From: Zymoseptoria tritici IPO323
Lineage: Eukaryota; Ascomycota; Dothideomycetes; Mycosphaerellales; Mycosphaerellaceae
Assembly: GCF_000219625.1 (NCBI RefSeq)
Contig: NC_018210.1
Span: 124,001 to 188,000 of the forward strand
Length of the DNA stretch: 64,000 nucleotides
Direction of reading: 5' to 3'
How positions within the stretch are numbered: position 1 is the first letter of the stretch; every line of letters starts with the position of its first letter. Shown here piece after piece: positions 44,565 to 55,458 of this stretch. The notes under the pieces were generated by a model. The model had not been told where the DNA came from. It did no database searches and worked only from the letters and a program-made list of their open reading frames with translations. The position numbers and the translations under genes are program-made.

Positions 44565-46466
44565 TCACAGTTCGCCCTCGATTTCCCACAACTGAGGAGC
44601 ATCTGATATTTGCGCCCCCACGATCGCGGCGTTCGCCTGCGATAGCGCGACAGCGTCCGCCCGTCTTCTGTTGGCAGCGTTTCTCCGCCTCCTACTTGCC
44701 CGCCCTGGATCGGCAGCCTGTCCATTTTCCCGAGCTTCGGCAACAGCGATCCACTGAGCGTCGATAATGGTCTCCTGATCGTCCGCTTGAGCATTGTTGA
44801 GTCCATCACCCCATGGATCATCAGTCTCTGCCCTCGGGCGGTTGTCATTGATACCCCACTCATCGCGAGTGCTTGGCAGCCTGATCTCGTGAAAGTCCCA
44901 CGCTCCATCATCGTCGGTACGCGCCTGCTGGCTGTCGATGTCAATTTCCCGATCTCGATTGGCGGCAAGGACTCTGTCGTAGGCGGCAGCGTCCAGCCAC
45001 TCATCGTCGTTAGCGACTCCTCTCCGATCACCACCTTCGTATAGCGGCTCAACCCACACGAACGGAGGAGGTTCTGGGAAGATCCCGTGATTGATCCATC
45101 CATGCCTTCCCGCGAATACCTGCCCGTCACGACGGTAGATTTCCCAACCGTCGTTGATGGCATCTGTCACCCTGTTGTCTTCCACAAGGTCCTGTGCGCG
45201 GTCGATAGCCACGTCATCGTCATCAGCGGTCAGGTCGATGTATCCAGGAAGATCACCAGGAAGTCTCCGTTCATCAGGGAAATTGTTATGCTGGACCACT
45301 TCCTCTCCCCATCCATCATCATCGCCTCCCCAGCCGTCATCCACAGCAGCTCGAGCTGGCAAATTGTCCCAGCCGTGGTCCATAGCACCTTGAGCTGGCA
45401 TATTGGCGGAGTTGTACATGCAGTCGGTGGCATGATGCTGATTGCCATGTGCGAGGATCTCCACATAGGGAGCAAAGCAGAGCCAGCAGAACTGATGTCG
45501 ACATTGAGAGCCTGCAATGAAGTCAGTAGGAGCTCAGCGTCCGGACAGAAGTGCCAGCTAACGTACACGTCATATGATCGCATCCTCTGTGAAGTGAGCA
45601 ATGTCAGCCACGGCTCTCATCGGATATGTACTGGCGGGAGGAATACTGACTCGTTCTTCTGGATTCTTATGCTACAGCCGGGACATGTCTTCGTAATCTC
45701 CTTCAGCAACTTCTCTGAAGCTGCTTCGTCTTCATTCTTGTCCCTGCTGTTCGCCAACCTGATCTCCTCACTCTCTTGATGTTCTTGACATGACACACCG
45801 TGGTGGAAGGCGCAGCCGCATGAGACGCATTGAACGAGACCACAGGTCCCGCAGGTGAGGATGTTTTCGGCTTCGTCGTGGAACTGGCCGGCCTTGCAAG
45901 TGGCCGAGATACAAGCGTGGAAGTCTTGAGTAGCAGCCAGTGTGGCGGCCAATGTGACTGCCATATAGCTGAAATTATGTCAGCTCCCGTCTTTTTCAAT
46001 GGTCTTACCAAGCCGGAGGATTGATCGCTTACCGTTCATGGACGGCGTCGGAAGTGAGATGCCGGACGTCAGGCACGTTCAGAGGGTTTGCGCACTGCGC
46101 GCAGGAGACCAGATCAACCGCCACAGCATCCATCTGGGCCGACAGCCACGCAGACCAGCAGGACCGACAAGTTTCGCTTCCGTGTTCACAAATGCCGCCA
46201 ATTTGTTCGAAGGAGGGAAAGTCCTCCGCACAGCGCTCGACTTCGCATGCAATGCATTGCGCAAGTTCTGGAGGAGCTGGTGCTCCGGCGCAATGCCCAA
46301 AAGCAGGCTGGCGAAGGTTGCGAGGCCGATTGCGGACACGCCGGTTGCGCCCACATTGATCTTGTGGGCGTTGTCCAAGACTCAGCCGCGGGATTCGACT
46401 GAGTATTGCATTGATCGTCGGATGGGCGCGGGGTGGGTCGCCGTGGTGGATGTTATCCTGCGACAT
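44565..46466 (-). CDS. RBR E3 ubiquitin ligase 2 with acidic Trp-rich tail
   Basis: Four exons (introns 45969-46032, 45587-45650, 45512-45566) give 572 residues from MSQDNIHHG; the frame is open to a Met at 46535. RING1 starts QCIACEVERCAEDFP and includes CEHGSETCRSCW. The IBR has CISATCKAGQFHD and ILTCGTCGLVQCVSCGCAFH. RING2 is CPGCSIRIQKNEGCDHMTC plus SQCRHQFCWLC, with the catalytic Cys ending DHMTC. A 20-base exon (45567-45586) encodes GCDHMT. After about residue 290 a ~280-residue acidic tail carries repeated W motifs: HGWDN, DDGWGGDDDGWGEE, NDGWEI, DDEWLD, RDEWGIND and DDPWGDG. It ends in an Arg/Ala-rich helix. Target unknown. Confidence 0.88.
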
Positions 46467-46681
46467 GGTCGCAAGCGGAGCCGTGAAGGAGGTGGCAGAT
46501 GGAGTTGAAAGAAGAAGTGGGAGATGCATAGGCAATTTGATGGACTACAAACGGAGAAAGCGATGCGAGGCGGATCGAGCCGTCGAGCTCGCAAGCCGGC
46601 GGCTCGGTGAAAGAAGACGAGCATGTGAAAATGATATGAGAAAAAATGGAGTGAAATGCAAGCCTGCAAGTATTGAAAAGT

Positions 46682-48404
46682 CTAGCAGCCCAAATACCTC
46701 TCCTCCACCCACCTTACCTCCATATCATCCACGACTCTACAAGCCACGACTTTGATGGAAGGGTAGACGCTCATCAGCCTATTCAGACCGTTTCTCCCAG
46801 CCATGTAAGTCACGAAGACGATGCGATGCTCCTTGACGCCGTGGTCGAGCAGCACCCGCACAGCCATGAGCGCAGCACCTCCGCTCGACATCTGCGGGTC
46901 CATGAGCAGCACGCGCTTGTGCTGGGCCACGTCCGCGGAGAGCTTGTAGTAGTGCAGCTCTGGCTCACCGGTGCGGAAGTTTGTCTGAATTAACATTCGA
47001 CCGATGCGACAATCCGGGATGACTCGCTTGAGACCGGTCTCGAGGATCGAGCCACCACGGAGGATGACCACGGCTGAGACTTCGCCGTCGAGCTGCAGTC
47101 CTTGGTAGGTCTCGCCAGGTACTGGGGTATTCACCGTCTTGGCCTTGTAGCACAAGCCAGACTCGTACGCTTGTTCCGCCAGCATGCCTGCTAAACGGTC
47201 AAAGTAGAAGATGAAATCTTCCCTGCACAATGAAGGATCCATCAGCATCGTGTTGATGCCGCGCACTTGGTTCGTGGGCTCCAAGATCACCACATTCTTC
47301 GACAGCGAAGCATCATCTGCCACTTGCCCAAGGCGGCGGAGTTCAAGCTGGTGTATTGCAGACTTCTCGTCCAGAGTCTTGTGGATCCTGTCCGAGACCA
47401 TGCTGATTGCGACCTTGTTCTCGATGCCTCGTGGGACGATGATGTCTGCCGCATGAATTGTGTCAGCTGTGGTCCTCTCCAAATTTGCTTTTGTGTAGAG
47501 GCGAGTGTGAAGGATTTGGATCAGACAAAAAAAAAGATGGTAAGTGTTTTTCCTCAAGAGTTTCGGTTGAACTATGCTTGTGTTTGATCATCACAATGGG
47601 ACGGAGGGCCAGTGCTTGGATTCATGAAGTTATCAACGTACCTGCGACATTTCGCTGCGGCTCAACGTATTGGTGAAAGTTGGGCTTCACAAAAGAGAAC
47701 CACTGCTTAATGCAGCCCTCAATGTCTCGACCTCGCTCACGGACATCGCGGAGAACTGGTTCTGGGTCAGCTGGCTGCGTTCGTGAGGCAAAGTGACATT
47801 ACTCACGTCTTCGGGACAAACACAGGTCGGCATCGGCCTCGGTGAAGATCTTCAGGTCCAAGAGATCTAGCACTCGCTGATCGTGAAGAGCGAAAATGCC
47901 TTCAAGAACCAGTACATGGGGAGAGTAGATCGTAGTGGTATGCTCCAGCCTTGCATGCTTCTCGAAGGAGTATACCGGGATATCTGCCTTTTTACTTCAT
48001 CCAAATGTCAGCGGTGGCGGAGGAGCCTGGGCAGAGGACTGGGCATACCCGGACTTGATATCCCGAAGCTTCTCCACCAGAACATCAAAGTCAATGGCTT
48101 CTGGAGCATCGAAGTCGTATTCATTTCTGAACGCGGTTCGAGACTGCTCTGGCGTCAAAGGCTTGTAGAAGCTGTCCATGGACAGAATCACCACCCATGG
48201 CAGCGACAGCTCCTTGATGATGGCCAGTGACAAAGAAGTCTTGCCCGAGCCGGAGCTGCCAGCAATGCCAATGATGGAGGTGTCAGCCCATGGCGGCGAG
48301 TAGTGAGCGCGTGGTGACTCGTCGCCCTGACTTTTGGGTGTTGAGATGGGTTCCTGCAGCTCGGCAAGGGAGCTCGTCGGGAGCTCGAGATAGGGTACGC
48401 TCAT
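46682..48404 (-). CDS. URK1: Uridine kinase with UPRT-like domain (one-base frameshift)
   Basis: Pyrimidine-salvage enzyme phosphorylating uridine/cytidine. Exons 48404-48049, 47994-47807, 47756-47642 and 47445-46682; introns 47995-48048, 47757-47806 and 47446-47641. The P-loop is GIAGSSGSGKTSLSLAII, followed by ILSMDSFYKPLTPEQ, DFDAPEAIDFD, HVLVLEGIFALHD and LRDVRERGRDIEGCIKQW. The C-terminal half is UPRT-like: DIIVPRGIENKVAISMV, VVILRGGSILETGLKRV and MDPQMSSGGAALMAVRVLL. In exon 3, KQW is followed in another frame by FSFVKPNFHQYVEPQRNVA; one extra base in the CCC run at 47700-47702 explains it, and removing it restores phase to 473 residues. Divergent from GID8. Confidence 0.88.
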
Positions 48405-48805
48405 CGCAGTCGCATGGACAATACCGAGGCTGAGACTACGATCGTCCACATCGTCGTCGGCCGGGACTGACTGGCGATGAAGAAGATTGAAGGCGCAAGT
48501 GGAGACGGAAAGATGAAAGAAAATCGAGCAAGGTTGAGCGAAGATGGTCCTCCGCGCGAGTCTCTTCTGGGACTAGCCTGCCAAGCATCTCAGGTCGGTT
48601 CTTTTCGCAGAGAAGCTCGACCTCAGCTTTGATTCTAATTCCTCCCACCAACATCGATCTACCGCATCTCACATCTCATCGCCCTTCATCTCCTCCCGCG
48701 ATGAGCCGAATCTTGCGCGGCCTCCAGCTTCGAGAAGATATGTTGGCCTTGCGACGAGATTTCTAGGAGACTGAGTACGGAATGGTACGTTGCACTCAGC
48801 CTGTC
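48405..48805. promoter_or_regulatory. Divergent promoter, URK1 / GID8
   Basis: About 400 bases between opposite starts. It may include 5' leader exons, since neither start is certain. No TATA box seen. Confidence 0.45.
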
Positions 48806-50075
48806 ATGCCTTCTCCCACGCGCCCAATACCCATCGGCTACCGGCCGTGGACTCAACGCCGCAATGCCATATTCACCCAATCGCTCTTCGACAACTTCTA
48901 CCTGCCACATGATTCCTCCACTGACTCGTCTTCTTCCTCATCGCAGACCTCATCCACATCCGCAACCGCCAGCATGCGATCCGCTCTGCTGTTCGAACAG
49001 AAAGTCGAGGAGATGAAGCCCAGCAAGAGGTATGCACCGATCTGCCAGTCCGACCATCCGACACCTCCCTGCCCTTCACATGATGTGTTAAAAAACAATT
49101 GGGAATCTCTCCTAGAATTTCGTGCGGAGAAAAATTGATTGTACCTCTGAACGAATACGCCCTCACAACTTCCATCCGACACAATGAGTGGACATGGACA
49201 AAAGCTGACATTACTCTGCTTCAGTGACATCAACTGGGTCATCATGGACTATCTCGTCTCCGAGGGATATCCAGGAGCTGCTGCAAAGTTTGCCCAGGAG
49301 ACAAATATCTCTCAGCCCTTCGACACTGATGGCATTCGAGATCGCGTTCAGATCCGCAGCGCTATCCACGCTGGGAAGATCGACGAAGCGATTGATCTGA
49401 TCAACGAGCTTGATCCACAGGTACGCTACATCTCTCCCCATCACCACCCCCTTCGAAATGATTATTTGTTTCATGCACCACTCATATCCAGCCCACGTGC
49501 TGTTGATGAGACACAACTACAACACTTCAGTCCTCAGTATGATCCAGAAGACTTTACCACACTCGTTCCATGCCGCGCCGATTTGTACAGCAAGCTGACA
49601 TCTTTGTGCTAAGATACTCGACACCGACCACATCCTCCACTTCGATCTCCTTCAGCTCCAATTGATCGAGATCATCCGATCGATCCTGAACAAGCCCGAC
49701 GGCGGCAATCCACAATCAAGCGAGTTTCGCCCCGCGCTTGAGTTTGCCACGGAGCAGCTCTCGCCCCGTGCGCCGACCGACCAGAAATATCAGCAAGCTT
49801 TGGAGCGGACAATGGCATTGATGATCTTCCCGCCGGACAAGATGACGGCGGAGTTCAAGGTGTTGCTCGACTTGAAGCTGCGCGAGACCGTTGCCGACAG
49901 CGTCAATGAAGCCATCTTGAACAGCAAAGGTCAGCGACCCGAAGCAAAGATTCGTCAACTGGTCCGCGCGAGAGCCTGGGCTGAGATGCAAGCACGGGAG
50001 GCCAAGGTTCAGCTGCCGGAGACTCTTCCGATCGGGCTGGATGGTCCGGTTGACGGCGATCCAATGGTCACTTGA
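48806..50075 (+). CDS. GID8: GID/CTLH complex subunit 8 (LisH-CTLH)
   Basis: Scaffold subunit of the GID/CTLH ubiquitin-ligase complex, which in yeast degrades gluconeogenic enzymes. Three exons: 48806-49029, 49225-49420, 49614-50075, with unusually long introns (195 and 193 nt). The result is 293 residues; an in-frame ATG at 48782 would give 301. After a Ser/Thr-rich N-terminus, FEQKVEEMKPSK splices to SDINWVIMDYLVSEGYPGAA, the LisH start. CTLH follows: IDEAIDLINELDPQ, HFDLLQLQLIEIIRS and ALEFATEQLSPRAP, then LERTMALMIFPPDKM. The join across 49030-49224 is strongly supported by the family's KPSK-SDINW sequence. Divergent from uridine kinase. Confidence 0.93.
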
Positions 50076-50260
50076 ATCACGAATTGATGATACCACACTG
50101 GGAATGATTGAAATTAGCGACGGCGTTGGTGGCACTGCCTGCGGACTCAATGAAACTATTTTTATGAAAACGACATTATTTCTCTCCCGTCACCGCGCCA
50201 CACTGCATGAAAATCAAAGGTACCAAGTCCTCTGCGAGCATCCGTCCGGTTCACACGAGA

Positions 50261-51358
50261 CTAATATGCGCAGCGCCCGCAGTATCCGCAGTCGTCCTTG
50301 TCACACGCAGTGAAGTTATCACCTCCACTGCTACCGTAGTCTGGACTTTCGCCTCCGAATCTGCCGCCTCCATAGCTGCCCGCAAAGTCGCCGTCGGAGT
50401 CGACAACGGAACTCGATCTCCTCGTCACCGTTTCCCGTTGGGCAAGCTCTTCAAGCTCATCCGGCCCGCGAGCCACGGCAGCCGCGTCGTCAACATCGCT
50501 CTTCCCAATTGGCATGTCAACAGGGCTTGGAGACGATGGACGCGACTTTTCGACTGCGTTCCGGTCGGTCATATCCTGCAAAAGCGTACGAAGCTGCCTC
50601 TCGGACGAGCTCGGAACAAAATGCATCCAACTGGTCGGTGCAAGAGCCATGTGTCGACCTTTGCCGTTGTACCTCGGAGTTTGCGACAGCTGAATGCGAA
50701 CGACAGTCTCAGCCTCGATCTTTCTCCACCAAGCATCGCACAACTTCTGGCGGTAGGCTTGGCGCAGGTGCGGCATGAAGGTGACATCTTGAGCGCAGTA
50801 CTGTTTCATATCTTCCGACAGAGGACGCTGGTCGAAGACGGAGTACGATCCGCCTCTGGCCGGATCGAACAACTTCCTGCCCTGGTCTTTGACGGTCTGC
50901 CACTGTCTTTTCTCGGCATGACCGATAGTGTGGTCGCCGTCGATACACTTGGCGAGACCGTTGACGCATTTCTTGGAGAAGTTTCGGGATGCCAGTTCCA
51001 TCAACTGCAAGTCTTCGATGCCGGCGACGCGGACCCTATACAGACTGTACAGGGCATCGGAGTCGTTGCGGATGTCGAAGAAGACCTTGATGATGTCGGG
51101 AGATTCCATGACGGACTTGAACGTCCGGCCATTGTCGTCCGCGGTGCTGAAAGCCTTCTGTCCAAGCGTGGTAATATCGATGAGGTAGACGTCCTTCTCC
51201 GGTTCGAGCAGAATCGTGATGAGCGACAAGGTGCCCGCGCGAGACAGGTCGTTGCCTTCCAGGTCCATGTAGAGTCTCGGTGGCTGCCCGAGGGTCTCGC
51301 CCAGACCACCGAGAAAATCGGCTAGAGCAGCGGTGGTGTCGATGAAGATTGGCTCCAT
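50261..51358 (-). CDS. DEDD-family 3'-5' exonuclease domain protein
   Basis: Single-exon, 365-residue protein with a DnaQ/RNase D-like exonuclease fold. The acidic residues are visible: LYMDLEGNDLSRAG (D-x-E), KVFFDIRNDSDALYSLY (second D), and MKQYCAQDVTFMPHLRQAY (the fourth acid, with Tyr in the Y-x4-D arrangement of the DEDDy subgroup). This combination is like fungal EXD/Egalitarian-type proteins. The C-terminal third is a Ser/Gly-rich tail ending CDKDDCGYCGRCAY, a small Cys cluster. Substrate (RNA or DNA) unknown. A 372-codon frame on the opposite strand is a shadow of this GC-rich gene. Confidence 0.87.
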   Translation of the reverse strand: MEPIFIDTTAALADFLGGLGETLGQPPRLYMDLEGNDLSRAGTLSLITILLEPEKDVYLIDITTLGQKAFSTADDNGRTFKSVMESPDIIKVFFDIRNDSDALYSLYRVRVAGIEDLQLMELASRNFSKKCVNGLAKCIDGDHTIGHAEKRQWQTVKDQGRKLFDPARGGSYSVFDQRPLSEDMKQYCAQDVTFMPHLRQAYRQKLCDAWWRKIEAETVVRIQLSQTPRYNGKGRHMALAPTSWMHFVPSSSERQLRTLLQDMTDRNAVEKSRPSSPSPVDMPIGKSDVDDAAAVARGPDELEELAQRETVTRRSSSVVDSDGDFAGSYGGGRFGGESPDYGSSGGDNFTACDKDDCGYCGRCAY

Positions 51359-51993
51359 TGCGAGATGTGGTTAAACCAGAACCACAGCACTGGCGGCTGG
51401 ACCGACCCTCTTATGCCTGGTCGACTTTACAACAAACACCGCACACATTGTTTGGCAGCAAAGGATGGAAGCATTTCGACACTGCTCGGTATGTCTCTCA
51501 TTGGTTCGATTGCTACCATGCCGTCGGTTTAAGGCATACCATTTCTTTGTCTCCACTCCTCAAGCATTGGACCCACGGATTTGAGCTGTCTTTTGGAACC
51601 GTCTTACCCAATCTGACCCTGCATGTATGTGAGGCATACCATGGCAGCAGCCAATGATGCATCCCGAAGCTGCAAGGAGAACGATAGCTGCTAGCGCAAG
51701 ATCGTCGGAGCTCTCATGCTAAGGCATACCATCGAGCCAGCCAATCATTCCTCGCCAAGCTGAAAGAGCTGCAGCAGCTTCGCTGAAGCATATATGCCAC
51801 CGCACCTCGTGTCACAACGATCTTCTTTCTTTCCTAGCTGGCCCTGGTGGTGCCGCTTATCCGTTCTTTCCGCAATTTTGATTTTGCTTTCTGCGGCTGG
51901 TTTGTTCTTCTTGCATTGCGACTCCTCCCGACCAGCAGGTCTTATCTCGACTCCTCTTGAAACTTAGGGGTTCCTATTTCTAGCCAGCTTCCG
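51359..51993. other. Intergenic with tandem repeat; C2H2 5' region
   Basis: Promoters of two divergent genes, three AGGCATACCAT repeats, and probably the missing first exon of the C2H2 gene (an ATG at 51794 opens a 57-codon frame). Confidence 0.45.
51532..51790 (+). repeat. Three diverged ~95-base repeats with AGGCATACCAT core
   Basis: AGGCATACCAT occurs at 51532-51542, 51632-51642 and 51722-51732. Copies two and three also share a following CCAAT-containing stretch (AGCCAATGAT / AGCCAATCAT) and an AAGCTG. Lies in a promoter region. Confidence 0.6.
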
Positions 51994-52649
51994 TTGGGCT
52001 TATCCGGACCTGGAGATCTTCTAGAATTACATCATCACAATCTTGAATCCCCTCCTCAGACCGTTTGTCCCTCCTGGTTGTCCGGAGGTAGCGGGCCTTT
52101 ACCCCAGTGGCCGTGGGAATCGAGACCAAGCAACTCTTCTTCTGCTGGACAGGAGAACGCAGTTTATGAGCGCAGTCAGCCGTCGTTTGTTCCAGTTGCA
52201 GTTCCTCTGCAACAGCCTAATCGCTCTTTCACCCATCAAACACCAAATCCACCACCACCTCGAGAATCTTCCACATCGCAACAGACCGCTCCAGCACCAG
52301 GCGCATTTCGCTGCGAACACTGCCAGAAGACTTTCGATAAAGCATATCTCCTCAAGTGGGTCTCATAAACTATCGAACACCTCGGGTCGCTGACAAAAGT
52401 CATAGCAAACACATCAAAAAGCACACCCGCCCAGCCAAATGTCCGCATTGCGCATATGCATCAGACCTCGAGGCCGACGTTCGTCGCCACTGCGCATCTC
52501 AGCATCCGGAAGCGATGTCGTCGAACAACGCATACTACTGTCCAGTTGCGGGCTGCAAAAAGTCCAGAGGCTTCGGGCCAGCTTCGAGGAAAGACAATCT
52601 CAATCGGCATATTCGAAACAGCCATCCTGGCGTACCGTTGCTGCCGTAG
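51994..52649 (+). CDS. C2H2 zinc-finger protein (5' end unresolved)
   Basis: Two exons joined by a 44-nt intron (52356-52399); 5' exon missing because the open frame has no ATG. Residues before the fingers are Pro/Ser/Gln-rich. Finger 1: FRCEHCQKTFDKAYLLNHSK then HIKKH. A second, AKCPHCAYASDLEADVRRHC followed by ASQH. A third, YYCPVAGCKKSRGFGPA then NLNRHIRNSH. The final finger ending in DNLNRHIRNSHPG is typical of fungal C2H2 regulators. Likely a nuclear DNA-binding protein; target unknown. Confidence 0.72.
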
Positions 52650-52819
52650 TTGTTCAATGTGAAAACATTCTTGACAGCGCTTTTTTCATTCTCTACTTCA
52701 CTCTCCAGTCCGCGGTAAGTACTGAACTCCTACCATCATTTCCGAAGCCGAAAGAACTACTCCTGGTCGCTCACCGCCTGCACCTTGACCGAGTCCGTCT
52801 GAACATCAGTACCAGCCTC

Positions 52820-53933
52820 TTAAGCACCATCTACAACGCTTGTGTTCTCGGCATCATCGCTTGTGATCTTAAGCTCCTCTACTGGATGCGATGGATGGAT
52901 TTTCTCTCGGACCCTTGGCCGGCCGTCTTTCCTCTGCACAAATCTCGTGTCCTCCTTTGATCGAATGGAGTTCTTGCAGCTGGGATCGTGCGCCTTATTG
53001 CCTTTGGCCGCTACACTGTTCCGTCCCAAATACTTCGCTCCGCAACCAATGCAGAACTCTATCTTGCAAGTCGGACACCTTGCTCGCCGACAGCCCTCAG
53101 CTCTCTCGGTCCAGAGCCCACAGCCCGGACAGTGAACTGGTCTTTTCTCCTTCGGCCTACTGCGTCCTAACTTACCGATCTGCTCTATAGCGGTGTATCC
53201 TTGGGCGAATGCGTCCTTTGTGGCGGCTTCTCCTGCAGCATGGGCTGTCTGCAGGCGGGACTGGTATGCTTCGCAAGTCTTACCCGAGTGCTCGGGAGCC
53301 ATGCAAGGATGACAAGATTGGCGGCAACACTTCTCACAGGCGATCAACCGTCCATCGGCCGCCGGATCATGAATCTGGAAATGGATACACTCTCCGAAGA
53401 TGCACTCCCGCTCATTCCTTTCCCGCAGTCCAGCCTGCTTGAGCCGGAACTGATAATGTTCTTTGTCCTCCTTGCTCCTGAGAAACTGATCCACAAGAAT
53501 CTGCCGGGGAATCAACTCCGCACATGAGAAGCACGCAATCTCCGTCAGAGGATTCTCGATAAGTGAGATCTTGACATGACGGGTGCAGCAGAAATTGCAG
53601 GTCCTTTTGCAGGGGTTGATCGGGCAAGAGGGGAATTTCTTGAATTGGCCCGGTGGCTTCGAGTTCATGCAGACGGCGCATTCGATGAGCTTAATGCTGT
53701 CGGTGAGGCTGGGTGTGCGGCGCTTGCGTGCAGGTCTTGCCGGGGAGGATGCCGTTGAGTCTGAGCGCAGCCGCTTCCTGCCGTTGGTGAGAGCTATGAC
53801 GTAAGCGCCCAGATGGGTGGTGCTACTGCTTGTCTTGACTGTAATGCTGATCCAAAGAAGTGGTCGGCCGCGAGACAGTCGAAGGGTGTTGTTGTCGAAT
53901 GAGAAGCGAGGCAGCTGGAACACAGCATGCCAT
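52820..53933 (-). CDS. RBR E3 ubiquitin ligase 3
   Basis: The main frame lacks an ATG. An ATG at 53931-53933, a 10-base exon and an intron at 53839-53923 restore phase to 342 residues; this start is a proposal. A basic leader (RPARKRRTPS) precedes RING1: ECAVCMNSKPPGQFKKFPSC through IACFSCAELI. IBR: ECIFGECIHFQIHDPAADG, IACEKCCRQSCHPCM. RING2: CPGCGLWTERAEGCRRARCP followed by TCKIEFCIGCGAKY; the Cys of RRARC is in the catalytic position. The tail is charged. More diverged than the other two RBR proteins, with longer spacing in the IBR. Confidence 0.8.
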
Positions 53934-54507
53934 GCCGCCGTGAGCTTTTACATACAAAAGCAAGCCCGCCTCACATGAAGCTCTCGATGCGCAATTACCT
54001 CTATCACACTTTTGCACGACACATCACGACAGAAAGCGAAGCAACGAGCCGCTCACCCGGATTACCGGAACGACACTTTCCAGGCTTGCGTGGATGATGT
54101 GGCTCGCCGTCGAACCATGCACATGAAAGCGGCCGGTCTCCAGCAGAGAGATGGACTGGGTGCCACTGTTTGCCGGCCATGCGCATTTCCGTCGCGTGTT
54201 GGCTGGCAGCTGCCTTCTCATGAAACATGCGAACGGTCTACGGTGAAGATTTGCAGTTTATGCGGGCTTCCGACGGCAACTGGCTCGACCTTTCCCGTAT
54301 CCAGGATTAAGCTCAATCTCACGACTCTAAAGTGGGCATCTCCCAGAAATCTTGTTGTTGGAATCTCGGTAAGGTGACCAGGCCGCTCGTTTGCATCTCC
54401 CCACAATGCCATGCCTCTCTTCGCCCTTCGCTTTGACGCCTGCCTTCCTTGATCCACCATCAGTTCTAACGAACCATGCTTTTAAACGATCACACTATTC
54501 TCCGCTT
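53934..54507. other. Intergenic, about 570 bases
   Basis: Divergent promoter region between RBR 3 and the Ala/Pro-rich gene. The downstream frame is open from an ATG at 54391. Confidence 0.4.
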
Positions 54508-55458
54508 ATGACACCATTAATATCACCACAGCACCACTTATATCTACAACAGAATTTCGTCCGATTTAATCCAGATTCCCAAACGCTCGCAATTCCAGCG
54601 TAAGTCGCTGCAAGCCTCGATTCCAATGCCTCGTGTTCACAGTTTTCCCAAAGAATGCCAGTCCTCCGTCTCAACTAGCAGCACGTCGACCCCGTCGTCC
54701 TGGACAGCGATGAGAAGGATTCTCGACCACTTCGAGAGCTGAACGATGTTCGGCGGCGCCGCGATGCTAAGGAGCTCCGTGCCTTCGATCTGCGACTCCC
54801 GTACCCACGAGACCCAGGACCCCGACGGAACTTGCCACCACCCATTCTACGCCGTGTCGAAGCGCCACCACCGTATCACGCTAGGGTACTGCAGCAGCGG
54901 CGCCCTCATGCTGCAGTGGCTCCAGCTGCAGCGGTTCGAGCACTAGCCCGCGCAGCAGGAGTAGCACAAGCAGCAGCAGCACCTCCAACAGCACCTCCAG
55001 CAGGCCCTCAGGTCGAGAACGCAGGATTGTTCCACTCATACGTCCATGGGACCATCGATCGAGCCAAGCCACCGCTGGAGTCCGCCTCCGCACAACCTAC
55101 ATTCGAACTCTTCGATCGATTATACCTAGCCTACTCAGCAGCCCGACCAAGCTCAGATTCAAGAGAGCGAGCCTCTTTGGAGAAGCTGTGCCGTGTCATC
55201 TTCTGTGCTGGACGGACTGATCCCACCGGCCTTGCCCGCCTGCACGAGAAGTGGAACGTTGCGGAGTTGATCTTGGAGGCGAGGCGAGTCTCTACCGACA
55301 ACATTAATTAAGAGAAGAGGAAGACATTGATATTCTGTGCTAATCAACAGGACAGGCTGTTGCGGGCGTCGAAGCAGAAGGAGAGCTCGTTTATCGCGGC
55401 GAAGGATACGTGCCGTACGGTTATGCGTGATCTGGAGCGCTTAGTAGGGGACGTCTAG
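54508..55458 (+). CDS. Uncharacterised Ala/Pro-rich protein with helical C-terminus
   Basis: Three exons (introns 54600-54707 with a GTAAGT donor, and 55288-55350) give 259 residues in phase; starting at 54391 would add 39. The middle is Ala/Pro/Gln/Arg-rich (VAQAAAAPPTAPPAGP). The C-terminal half looks folded: FELFDRLYLAYSAARPSS, SLEKLCRVIFCAGRTDPTGL, LHEKWNVAELILEARRDRLL and AAKDTCRTVMRDLERLV. No family recognised. The splice at 55287/55351 is favoured because it replaces a short dead-end (VSTDNIN) with a coherent amphipathic helix. Confidence 0.6.

Noticed and set aside
49184..49224. Start of GID8 at the in-frame ATG 49184
   Set aside because: It would lose the conserved KPSK-SDINW junction; the exon ending at 49029 supplies it with correct splice sites.
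50207..51325. Plus-strand 372-codon open frame
   Set aside because: Exactly opposite the DEDD exonuclease gene, whose motifs are clear; composition follows the antisense of that gene.
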